Below the pieces are notes generated by a model. The model did not search any database. It was not told the origin of the DNA and saw only the letters and a list, made by a program, of their open reading frames with translations. From Persicaria tinctoria (lineage: Eukaryota; Streptophyta; Magnoliopsida; Caryophyllales; Polygonaceae): 64,000 nucleotides of DNA. The translations under genes and the position numbers were made by a program. Below, piece after piece: positions 10,489 through 19,669 of this stretch; the first letter of the stretch is position 1, and every line of letters starts with the position of its first letter. The stretch is from assembly GCA_037127255.1 (NCBI GenBank), contig JBANSL010000009.1, forward strand, positions 3,468,001-3,532,000. The letters are read 5' to 3'.

Positions 10489-12106
10489 TGTTGTAGGAGA
10501 AAATCGAGTTCAGTAAATATAAATATAAATCAAACCAGATTGTGCCCACGCAAATAATTACAAGACTTCCTCCTAATGTAGTAGAAGGTAGTCGAGTACT
10601 CGACCTCGACTAGGGTGTAGTCGACAAGGGCCTTGTACAGTCGATTTCGTGCAGAAAACAGCAGCGGCAGGCAACAGGAGTGGTCGACGTCGACAAGCTC
10701 TCCTCGACGTCGAGTAGGTTGGTCGTAGTTGATTAGAAACAAGAAACGTAATTTATGGAAATGAAGCGTGAACAGAAAATAACCAGTTTGCAGATTTTGA
10801 AATAAACAATATGAAATAAAACTTCCAAGACCGGGGTTTGCAACAACGATAACCAAACATGCATTAGGCAAGATAAATATAGATAAGTATGCAAATCACA
10901 TCAAAGGATCAAGCTTTCGCCTTTTTCAACAATCAGACAACTCTTTCAAGAAACCCTAATTGTATCTACCAATTTTATGTTTATAATCCAAGTGGTTAAC
11001 CTGAATCTCTATTAATTAGGTAATAAACATAATAAAGATAGTGGATGATCAGAACATGATAAAAGTCGAATCTTTACCTCAAGCATGAATGGCTATCGTC
11101 GGGCTCACCCCGACCCTAAAAGTGGGTGAACTACTTGCTGTTCATCATAGGAAAACTCATCAATAATAAAAGGGAACTAAATTGCATTAATGAAATAAAA
11201 CAAAGCTTACAACCGATTGAAGCCAATTCCGCTCTCGCCAAATACAACTCATCTCGGCTCCAAGCTCTCTCTCTCTTTACTCACTATATGCTATGTATTG
11301 TGTGTTGAAAGATACCTAAAACTCATCCCTTAGGGTCTTATTTATAGTGTCCAATCCTCGCTATTCAAGGAAAGAATATCCTATCTATATCTAAACTATC
11401 TATCTAAAGACATAAGATAAAACTTGGATTTAAAGGAAATAAATCTATAAGGAAATAAGACTAAAGTGGATAATTCCCTCTTGAACTTGATAGGTCTTCA
11501 TATGGATGGATAGATTTTCAAATATATTCACTTGCAAGTAATCTATCTTCTCGGACTCGGATTCCAATCGACTCAGATTGCTGACTGGGGAACTCGACAT
11601 CGACTAAGTGTAGTCGACGTCGACTAGCTTGTGTCTCCGTGTGTTGCACTCGAGCTCGGCTACCTTCTAGGCACTCGATGTGTACTCGACATCAAGTAGG
11701 GTTACTCGACATCGAGTGGCTCTGGGCTCCTCGAGTAATGGCTTGCTCGACTTGCTGGTTTCGACTAGGTGGAACTCGATATCGACTAGAGTTGGTCGAT
11801 ATCGACTAGCTGTGTCGAGTGCTTCCTTTCTCGTTTTCTGCTCGATTTGTCCTTGCTCAGCTGCTCCTTGACCTTGGAGTTTCTGTAGTTATCCTCGAGC
11901 ATCTTGGTGATTTCTTTCCTTTCTCTAAATTGTTGTCAAATGCTTCAATTTTTGCGAAACTAAACAGAAACTAGTGTAGACTCCATAATTTGGCAACTAG
12001 AGCATAAACTACATAGATTTTGTACTCTTCTAATCCAAATGTATGAAATGCATACAGAAATCGATATAAAAGTAGATATAAAACATGGCAATTTAGGCGC
12101 ACAACA
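10489..12106 (-). repeat. Solo LTR, minus strand, related to element B, with 5-bp target duplication
   Basis: The plus strand reads TGTTGTAGGAG at one end and CACAACA at the other. The reverse complement matches the LTRs of element B at both ends (TGTTGTGAGCCTAATTTGCC and TCCTCCTACAACA). It is flanked by GTTTG at 10484-10488 and 12107-12111, a perfect target duplication, so this is a clean solo LTR made by LTR-LTR recombination. A TATA box lies at 11337-11346 (minus). Two clusters of TCGA-NN-TCGA repeats sit at about 10590-10720 and 11560-11830; here NN is mostly CG, CA or TA. Confidence 0.92.
11337..11346 (-). promoter_or_regulatory. TATA box of the solo LTR
   Basis: TATAAATAAG on the minus strand, at the place matching the TATA boxes of the element B LTRs (33624, 39823). 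Confidence 0.6.
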
Positions 12107-12111
12107 GTTTG

Positions 12112-13174
12112 CCCCATTTTGAAGACATGGACGACCTCTCACGACTGCCAGATGACCTCCAAGGAGCCTTGGCCAACCCGACTAGTGCTTGGAATGAACT
12201 GTGGTGTAATCTAGCTTGCTCAATCACAATAGCCATTTGATGTCGGCCTCCCCAATTGCACCAAATATCGGATTTCTTGCTTTGAGCCACTGATATAGCT
12301 ACATATGAAGTATGATTCCGTCAATTGAGGGTTGAAAGCCAACATACTTGCCCTTAGATCTTTAAACCTCTCACTGTAGTCCTCAAGATCTTCACCCTGT
12401 TCGATCTTGTTGAACTCGATCACAATCTCAGTTTCTTGACGTTCCCCAAACCTCAAACAAAGATCATCACATAATTCTCCCCGTTTGACCCTAGGCTTAT
12501 TAATCGCACCATGTAACCATATATCTGCTTTATCATTAAGATGCATAGTCACGATCTCTACCTTCTGTGCTTCCCGAATTGCAAAGATTCCAAATAATTT
12601 CTCACATTTCCTGATCCAACTTCTAGGCCGTTTTCTATCAAAGCTGGGAAAATCAAGTTTCGGAAATATGTTACCTCGAATGCCATCGAATGGACCTTCA
12701 CTCTAATTGTGCTCACTCTGCCTCATCAGATGGCTCTGATGACTATGAATTTCTTTGTCAACTGGTCCCATTCCCATAATCGATGGCCACTCTCCACTCG
12801 AATACGAATACTCAACCTCTCGATGTGACCTCCGATCATCGCGATTACTTTAATTCGCGCCAGATCATTGCTCGCGACTGCCTTTCATTCCTCCTGGATC
12901 TGATTCCTCTGGTGGTACCTCCCATTGCAGAGGATTACGAACGAACTCTGTGAGCTGTTCCAATCCACGATCTGTTTAGGATCTGAATTCCCCCATCTTC
13001 TTGGCCTGGTTTTCCATGTGCTTCTTGAAATCCGCCATTTCCTGCGCTTGATCATCCTTGTGTTTCTGCGAATTCTATGAGGAATTATGCATTCGAAGCT
13101 GCAAACGACTTCATATCTTCCTTGAATTCTTGGATTTGCAGCTCCATCGATTTTGGTTTTGTTCCATCTGCCAT
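12112..13174 (-). pseudogene. Gag of element E, several breaks
   Basis: The minus strand has a likely start at 13174 (MADGTKPKSMELQIQEFKED), just inside the primer site. The best preserved part, 12220-12552, matches the retrotransposon Gag domain: LNDKADIWLHG, then LCLRFGERQ, EFNKIEQGEDLEDYSERF and an FICSYISGSKQEIR stretch. A second frame (12093-12290) continues it after a shift. The C-terminal part is cut by the solo LTR. Stops and shifts lie between 12553 and 13170. Confidence 0.7.
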
Positions 13175-13212
13175 TGTTTTAGCTGCGTGTGTCGAGAAAA
13201 GAGGCTCTGGTA

Positions 13213-13427
13213 CTAGATTGTTATGAGCCAATGTTTGGGTGGGTGAATTTGTTAGAAAGATAAAGGAAAAAGAGAGAAAGGGATAAACAGAAAAAAGAGT
13301 TCAGAAGAGAAGAGAATAGAGAAAAAAGATAGAGGAGGTAAGAGCGGAGTTCGAGAAATTCAATGCATACTGAAATCTATTGTACAACCCTCCTATTTAT
13401 GCCCGTCTATACACTTGAAGTGTAACA
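13213..13427 (-). repeat. 5' LTR and primer site of element E
   Basis: The LTR spans about 13229-13427 (199 bp; TGTTATGAGCC to TGTAACA on the plus strand). Next to it, the minus strand at 13213-13224 reads TAGTACCAGAGC, matching the initiator-Met primer site TGGTATCAGAGC at 10 of 12 positions. Confidence 0.6.
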
Positions 13428-13595
13428 CATCAAAACCACGAAATCAACTAATTGTACATGATGAGTATAAGCAGGGACAGACATGAGGGTATATATGGTT
13501 CCCCTCTACCCAAAAAAAAAAAGGCCGACATACATATATTTACGTTCAAATAGTGGAAAAAAAGAAAAAACACAAGACAAATGTCTAACTTAGTT

Positions 13596-13855
13596 TTTTT
13601 TATTAGGAAATAATTCGTGACCAGACAAACTTGGACCACGAAGACCGACAAGTCGGCAGACGGAAACCGTCATAAAGAGAAAAAATACAACAAAGGTGCA
13701 AGAAACAAGTACAAGAGCTCTACAAGGAGAAATCAAGCCCAACTAAACCGGACGAGATACGGGCGTAGACGAACGAACGAAGCCAAGCGCTACCAACAGC
13801 AACACCGTAGGTCAACAGTACATCAGGAGACACCTGTGGGCAGTGAAGACGAACC
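13596..13855 (-). mobile_element. Short 5'-truncated non-LTR retroposon with 14-bp target duplication
   Basis: The 260-bp stretch is flanked by TGTCTAACTTAGTT at 13582-13595 and 13856-13869. Next to the left copy is a T-run and TATTAGG, which on the minus strand is a CCTAATAAAA-type tail. This is the signature of LINE-type retroposition on the minus strand with 5' truncation. The internal sequence reads like a LINE 3' untranslated region; no protein part is present. Confidence 0.75.
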
Positions 13856-13869
13856 TGTCTAACTTAGTT

Positions 13870-14128
13870 GATATTAAGGGAAGAGGTCACAAGTCTCATT
13901 GGCTAATTTTTGCAATTATTTTTCATTCTATCAATTTTTTTAAATAAAAAAGTTAGGGGGTGGGGGTGGGAGAGTAAGGTCCTGATAATCTCTTATTACA
14001 TATTTAAATCAAATTTTATGATTTTCTTTTCATAATTTACAAAAAAAATGCTACATATATGTAAAAATATTCTAATAAATTTTGAACTTATGATTTTTTA
14101 ATTTAAAATTATCATACTTAAACCATAA
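13870..14128. other. AT-rich spacer, nothing recognised
   Basis: A and T runs with a short G-rich segment (about 13950-13975); no frame, no repeat partner found in the window. Confidence 0.5.
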
Positions 14129-14141
14129 TTTAATATTTTCT

Positions 14142-17100
14142 TTTTTTTTGATCCAAAAGTGGCTACTGCCCTTAATTTATTATTGAATGGGTAGAAGAGT
14201 CAAAATAAATACATAAGCTAATGGGGATAGAAGTAAATTCAACAAAGTCTGTAGAAATTGAGAAAGAAGACTTGGCTATGGCATCAGCCATGTAATTCAA
14301 CCGGCGATTTATGTGGAGGATAGACACCTCCCAATCCTCCTCTTCCAGCCATCTCCTGCACTGTGTGATTAAATGGTAGTCCCCTGTAGCCTCAATCCTC
14401 TTTCGTGTGAGCAGCTCGCACACAGTGGTTGAGTCCGTTTCGATGATTAGTTTTGGGAAGCCATATCTTCTAGCCATTCTCAGACCATGGTATGTTGCCC
14501 AAAGTTCAGCCGTGAGGGGTTTGCAGGTGCCACAGACAAAGCTGTAGGCGGATAGGAAAAGGCCGGATTCCCCCGTGAAAACTCCGCCTCCCCCAGCCAT
14601 ACCTGGGCTCCCCTTAGCCGCACCATCGACATTGAGTTTTACCCACCCCGACGGTGGCGGGCACCAGCTAGTTCGACTGTCAGATCCTCTTGGAGTGGTA
14701 TTCAAGTTCAGCTGCGGAGATGTGGCTCTTTCAATGTAGTCCCGAGCGTCCTGGGTTGCCCTCACAATCAACCTCTCCACCTCGTCGATGCCTTCGAAAA
14801 TCAGCTTGTTTCTGCATTTCCATGTCATCCAGAGCATAGATGCGAAGAACGTCGCCTGCCTATTCTCCTTCCTCGTGCAATCGAATATCCACTCCCTAAT
14901 ATTCGTTGCAGAGAAGAAAGAAGATAGGTGAACTTGTTCTCGCATTTTCATCCATTGCTCCTTAACCTTAGCGCAGTCCCTTAACAGGTGAAGACTCGTC
15001 TCTGTTTCCGAGCATCTGGGGCATGCTCCTGAGTTTGATAGATGGCGACGAACCCGGTTAGCATTAGAAAGTATGCAGTCATGTGCCGCCAGGTAAAGGA
15101 ATGCACCGGCCCGTTGTTGCACCGGAGTCCGCCAAATGTGACGCCAACCTGCTGGTGTCCGAGGCTCACTCAGGCTGAGTCGAATGGCTCTTGCTGCCGA
15201 GCTTGTCGAGAAATCCCCTGAGGTCGTCAGTCCCCACACTGGCCCGTCCTTATCCTCCTCCCCGTTACATAAGTAAACTGATTGAAGCTGAAGGAGGACA
15301 TCCGGCCCTAGGTACTGCGATAAGCTCTCCCAATTCCAGGACCCTGACTCTTTTAATTCAGCAACAGTTGCTCCGAGTATGGCCTCCGGCACTGGCTGTA
15401 CAGCAATGTCCATCAAAGGAGTGTTAGTCAGCCACGGGTGGATCCAGAACAACGTTGAGGTCCCATTTCCCACAGCCACCCTCACATTCGGGGTCAGAAC
15501 TTCCGCCCCATGTACAATACCTTTCCATGTGGATGACGATCCCGTCCTTCTCTCGAACATGTCCACGTCCGCCCTTCCATGACAGTATTTTCCACGGACA
15601 ACTCTACTCCATAGTGACTCCGGCCTTTTCAGCAATCGCCAGCTCAACTTAGCAAGGATCGCCTGGTTAGAAATGCGCATCGATCTCACACCAAGCCCTC
15701 CCTCGTGCTTGGGGGCTGTAACCACATTCCAATTGAGCAGATGTGGCTTTCTTGATTCACTAGAAGAACCCCATATGAAGCCTCTGACCTCCTTGTCGAT
15801 GGCGTCACAAATACTCCTAGGAACGATTGCCGATTGCATTGAATAGATGGGGAGGCTTGTAAGGACTGAATTGGCGAGAGTCACCCGTCCCGCAAAGGAG
15901 AGCGTTCTCGCCTTCCACCCTTGGAGCCTACCCTTTACTTTATCTAGCAAGAAGTTATATCGTTCTCTCGTCATTCGACCTGTTGCTGTTGGAACCCCAA
16001 GATAGGTTCCAAACTCCCTAGAGATTGGAACTCCCAGTGCCCCACTGATATTGTTCTTAACCGTAGCCGGGACGTTCCTTGAGAAGAGCACCGAGCTTTT
16101 TGCATAGTTGACCTTTTCGCCTGATTTTACGCAGAACAGTTCAAGGCAAGTCCTAATCACCTCCCCCTGCTCCTCAGAGGCCTCCGCCATTAGCACAAGG
16201 TCATCGGCAAAGAAGAGGTGTGAAAGCACCACTCCACCCGTGTTGACCGGCTTCCATCTCCCTTCCTGGACAGCCGCTGTAATCTGCTGTGACAACCTCT
16301 CCATACACAGAACAAAAAGGTACGGCGATAAGGGATCTCCCTGGCGGATCCCCCTCGATGGTATGATCTCTCCGGCCGCCTCCCCATTCCATAAGAGTTC
16401 CATTCGTCCCAGCGTTTGGCACTTCATAATCACATTGATGAGATGTTGGGGAAATCGAGCAAGCTCTAGTGTCTCCCGCAGGTATTCCCAACTTATTCGA
16501 TCATACGCCTTTTCTAGATCGACTTTGACCATCATCCACCTTCGTCTTCGCCGTTCAGCCATAGAATGCAAAACCTCTTGTACTATGACCACATTGTCGA
16601 TAATTTGTCTTCCCGGAACAAAGCTTGCCTGAGTCGGTGCTATAATATCTTCAAGGAGCGGCTTCAGCCTGTTGACAATGCACTTTGTTGCAATCTTGAA
16701 GATTGCGTTCAGCAGGGAAATAGGGCGGAATTGAGCTGGCCTGACAGGGACTTGCACCTTTGGAATCAATACAAGTAGAGCATCAGTTATATTGTCCGGG
16801 AAGTCTGCATCATTCAACATTCCGAGCACCGTCTTCGTAACCTGCTGACCAATGGTATCCCAATTCTTTTGGTAGAAAACCGCTGGGAACCCATCTGGTC
16901 CCGGGGCCTTGTATGGTCCCATTCGCTTCAAGGCTTCCCACACTTCACCCGGTACAAATGGTGCTTGCATCGAAGAAGTATGGGCAGCGTCCAGAAGGGG
17001 AAAGGCAGAGATCGATGGCTCCGCCGACTGATGTTGTTCCATCTGTTCAGCCGTATAGATGGTGCGAAAGAAATCCAAGATCAACTTGCTCACCGAGCCA

Positions 17101-17356
17101 ACATCCTCCATCCAATCTCCCGACTCAGTTTGAAGAGCAGAGACTCGATTGTGGCGACGTCTAACCATTGTGCTGAGGTGAAAGTACTTCGTATTGCGAT
17201 CTCCATCAACCAGAAAATCAGACCGGGATTTCTGAAACCACAGGAGCTGCTCGTGGTTGAGCACCTCTGCCAGCTCGCTACATATACTCCTTTCCAGGTT
17301 AATATAATGGCGACTAGAGGATGGGTTGTAAGCTTCTTTCTCACACCCTCTAATCG
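14142..17356 (-). mobile_element. 5'-truncated L1-type LINE with 13-bp target duplication
   Basis: TTTAATATTTTCT occurs at 14129-14141 and 17357-17369 and frames the insertion exactly. At the left end a T-run and GATCC mark the 3' tail on the minus strand. The 5' end lies inside the polymerase gene: the endonuclease half of ORF2 and all of ORF1 are absent, and the frame is open right up to the truncation point. This is the usual outcome of incomplete target-primed reverse transcription. Confidence 0.93.
14172..17264 (-). CDS. LINE ORF2 C-terminal part: reverse transcriptase and RNase H, uninterrupted
   Basis: The frame of 1,030 codons has no stop; it stays open upstream of 17264 to the truncation near 17356, so the listed start (GTG) is only a track boundary, not a real start. 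RT motifs appear in order: APGPDGFP (about residues 120-127), FRPISLLN, FVPGRQI, VDLEKAYDR (248-256), RQGDPLSPYLF (307-317) and the active site FADD (352-355), all intact. A zinc-binding reverse-transcriptase domain (CPRCSETETSLHLLRDC) follows, then a plant-type RNase H from about residue 870 with VKLNVDGAAKG, TAELWA and ETDS. The endonuclease is missing because of truncation. An open frame this long suggests recent insertion. Confidence 0.93.
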   Translation of the reverse strand: MLNHEQLLWFQKSRSDFLVDGDRNTKYFHLSTMVRRRHNRVSALQTESGDWMEDVGSVSKLILDFFRTIYTAEQMEQHQSAEPSISAFPLLDAAHTSSMQAPFVPGEVWEALKRMGPYKAPGPDGFPAVFYQKNWDTIGQQVTKTVLGMLNDADFPDNITDALLVLIPKVQVPVRPAQFRPISLLNAIFKIATKCIVNRLKPLLEDIIAPTQASFVPGRQIIDNVVIVQEVLHSMAERRRRRWMMVKVDLEKAYDRISWEYLRETLELARFPQHLINVIMKCQTLGRMELLWNGEAAGEIIPSRGIRQGDPLSPYLFVLCMERLSQQITAAVQEGRWKPVNTGGVVLSHLFFADDLVLMAEASEEQGEVIRTCLELFCVKSGEKVNYAKSSVLFSRNVPATVKNNISGALGVPISREFGTYLGVPTATGRMTRERYNFLLDKVKGRLQGWKARTLSFAGRVTLANSVLTSLPIYSMQSAIVPRSICDAIDKEVRGFIWGSSSESRKPHLLNWNVVTAPKHEGGLGVRSMRISNQAILAKLSWRLLKRPESLWSRVVRGKYCHGRADVDMFERRTGSSSTWKGIVHGAEVLTPNVRVAVGNGTSTLFWIHPWLTNTPLMDIAVQPVPEAILGATVAELKESGSWNWESLSQYLGPDVLLQLQSVYLCNGEEDKDGPVWGLTTSGDFSTSSAARAIRLSLSEPRTPAGWRHIWRTPVQQRAGAFLYLAAHDCILSNANRVRRHLSNSGACPRCSETETSLHLLRDCAKVKEQWMKMREQVHLSSFFSATNIREWIFDCTRKENRQATFFASMLWMTWKCRNKLIFEGIDEVERLIVRATQDARDYIERATSPQLNLNTTPRGSDSRTSWCPPPSGWVKLNVDGAAKGSPGMAGGGGVFTGESGLFLSAYSFVCGTCKPLTAELWATYHGLRMARRYGFPKLIIETDSTTVCELLTRKRIEATGDYHLITQCRRWLEEEDWEVSILHINRRLNYMADAIAKSSFSISTDFVEFTSIPISLCIYFDSSTHSIIN

Positions 17357-17369
17357 TTTAATATTTTCT

Positions 17370-17452
17370 AGCTTCATGATATTTACACTTTTTTTTTTAT
17401 CCGAAACAAGAATCTCTGTTCCTTTCAATTTAGTCCGTATTATAAAACCCTC
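17370..17452. other. Spacer between the two LINEs
   Basis: A T-run and AT-rich sequence; the exact 5' end of the next LINE could not be fixed. AAAAAAAGT occurs at about 17457-17465 and again at the end of the poly(A) near 23895-23903, a weak candidate duplication. Confidence 0.3.
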
Positions 17453-19669
17453 ATGGAAAAAAAGTACGCGCGCCACGCGCTAGGGTTTCACACCCCCGGC
17501 CGCCGCCCTCCTCCTTCCTCAACCAGTTTGCCGACCAGCCCTGCGCCATTGTATCCTATCCCCAACCTTGCCCACTTCGCACCTATGGAGGTAGCTCCCT
17601 CTAATTGCAATCCACAAAGGATTTCGGAAAAAAATTGGGTGAAAAGCCCTCCAAATTCATCGACTGCTCACTTGCTTCGTGAGCGGTCTGATTCCTATTA
17701 TTCCTCCGGGTGGAATAGCTGTGTTCTCTGGGTTGATTGCCCACTAATGGGATCGCCGGGGCTTCTGGTTGGGTGCTGGGCGGTCGATGTGTTTTTTGTC
17801 CGGCATTTTGGGCGGTGGACCGGGTGGATCTTCCTCTTCTGCAGGCTTGTGGATGGGAAGCGACAAAGACTCCATTTCACCAGTTTTTTGACCATGGGAC
17901 AGGTCAGTCATCGTAATTGTCGGATTTTCTGCCAATTGCAACTAGTTTTGTTTGGGCTTGCTGCCTATTTAACTATTGTTGATTGCGATAATTGTGGTTA
18001 TCGTTTAACTCCTGCTTGCTTACACGTTTTGTTTTGGAGTGGAAGACTATTTTCACCCCAGGTAATTTCTAACCTTATATTGCATTACCTGCAATTGAGT
18101 ATTTGGTACTCCTTTACTTCATATATCAACCCTAGCCGGGTCTACCGTTTGGATTCATATCCCTTTCACATCTGTGCTTACAATTGCTACTGCTACTTAC
18201 CTAATACTTGCCTAAGTAGTTACTGGTGTTGTGATTTGATTACTATGGATGAGGGTTCTCGGTTGTGTGCTGCGGTGGTTCTTCGGGACCACCTTTCACC
18301 TTTTCTTGGTTTACCTCCTAAATTCGATATTAAACAAAAGCCTGTCGCAATTGCGGAGCCTCTTGTTCCCAATCTGAAGGTGTTGGGAGGAGTGGTTCCT
18401 GCTCCTGCTGTTCTAAAAGGGCCTAAGCTGAATTCAGTGGTTGTGCGTTATTTTCATCAACCCGTTGTGGTGTGGTGTAAGTCGGTCTCGACAATCTTTG
18501 TGAATTCTAGTTTAGGAGTTGGTTCGTGGAATCGCATGATGCCAAAACCTGGCTATGTCGACCTCGATATTCTGGGCTTCACAAGCCACCTTTCGATGTC
18601 TCTTGGGTTCACTCGTAAAGAATGGGTGTTGGTTGGTACCTTATTGAACAAATTCATATGGTGTAAACACTTCTATTTATTTGTACTCTCTTACCGTTTG
18701 AGATTGATTGAAATCAGACCATGTAATACAAAGTGTGTGCATATATTTTATTTACGCAGTTTTCTTTTGTGTATACTTGCCTCAAGCAACATTTCTACTC
18801 TCTACATAGACATACACCATGAATGGGTACTTTTATCCCCCAACAGAGGTTATTTTCATCTCCTATTGTGGCAAATTCTTGGCTATATTACACAAACTTA
18901 TAAAGGCTACACAAGCCAACACAACTGTTATCACTCCTATACTTTGATCAAGCAGTTTAACAGTCATGAGTTGAACACTCACTATGAGTTCGTTTGCTTC
19001 CGTATTGCAGTTGGTTTGCTCTTTGAGTTGAACACTCGCTTTTGTCTTGTACTTATTTTTCAATACCAACGGTTGTATACTTTACATCACCAGTACAATT
19101 TTTTGTGTGGCTTTTTTACTCTTTTGCTCACACTAAAGAACAACAATCGGGTGTTGATCCCCAATAGGAGTATTTTTCTGGATGTAATATTTTTTATATC
19201 AATGTATTCGGGTGCTCTCGGTTATGTACTAAATTATAGAAAGCATGACCTGCTTTTCATTATAAAAGGGATTACATCCCCTATGGTATATACCAACAAG
19301 ATACAAACACACTTCGGCATGAACAACACTTAGTTTATACTCCTCATCGGGAGCTTTAACCTTATGTGGTTGCATCCTTGTATTAGCAACAGTTTGCTTA
19401 CTTACCAGAATCTCACAAACGATTTCATCGTTTCTCATATAAACGGCACCCCCAATTGCCTGCCCACAAGGCACTCGCACACATTTTGCATTTTTCTATC
19501 TTGTGATTGCAGGATACCCCTAAATCCGTCTAGCTCGCCTAAAATCTTGCTACCAGATCACTTGCATACATTGCTATTTTCTTGGTATGGCTCTCGATTT
19601 TCGCTGGTTTGCTATCCCATGTCCACGACTGGACTCATACAAACAGTCTGCCTTAAAAGGTTTTTATGA
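17453..19669 (+). pseudogene. LINE ORF1, unrecognised protein, one in-frame TAG
   Basis: The frame runs 1,881 bases to TAG at 19331-19333 and continues in the same frame to TGA at 19667-19669: 738 codons with one break. The TGA overlaps the ATG of ORF2. Such a long open stretch is not expected by chance, so it was probably coding. Yet I see none of the expected plant ORF1 features: no CCHC knuckle and no clear RNA-binding domain. The protein is proline-rich at the start, then unusually rich in Leu, Phe, Tyr, Cys and His. A more ordinary stretch lies around 18241-18500 (MDEGSRLCAAVVLRDHL and on). An alternative start is ATG 17585. It could also be a diverged ORF1 or carry a hidden intron. Confidence 0.5.

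Larger units (their letters stand above)
6708..13427 (-). mobile_element. Element E: decayed minus-strand Ty3/gypsy element interrupted by a solo LTR
   Basis: On the minus strand the order is LTR, initiator-Met-like primer site, gag, protease, RT, RNase H, integrase, polypurine tract, LTR, which is the Ty3/gypsy order. The LTR copies share the stretch around CCTCCTATTTAT (6731 and 13388), but the 3' copy keeps only about 65 bases. All genes are broken, and catalytic residues of both RT and integrase are lost. The wording of the integrase C-terminus suggests a chromovirus (Reina/Tekay side). A 1.6-kb solo LTR splits it at 10489-12106. Confidence 0.8.

Noticed and set aside
7031..13427. Element E as an active element
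   Set aside because: RT and integrase lack catalytic Asp residues, the 3' LTR is truncated and a solo LTR splits the coding region.
16108..17483. Plus-strand frames over the minus-strand LINE
   Set aside because: Shadows of the intact RT frame on the other strand, with no independent motif.
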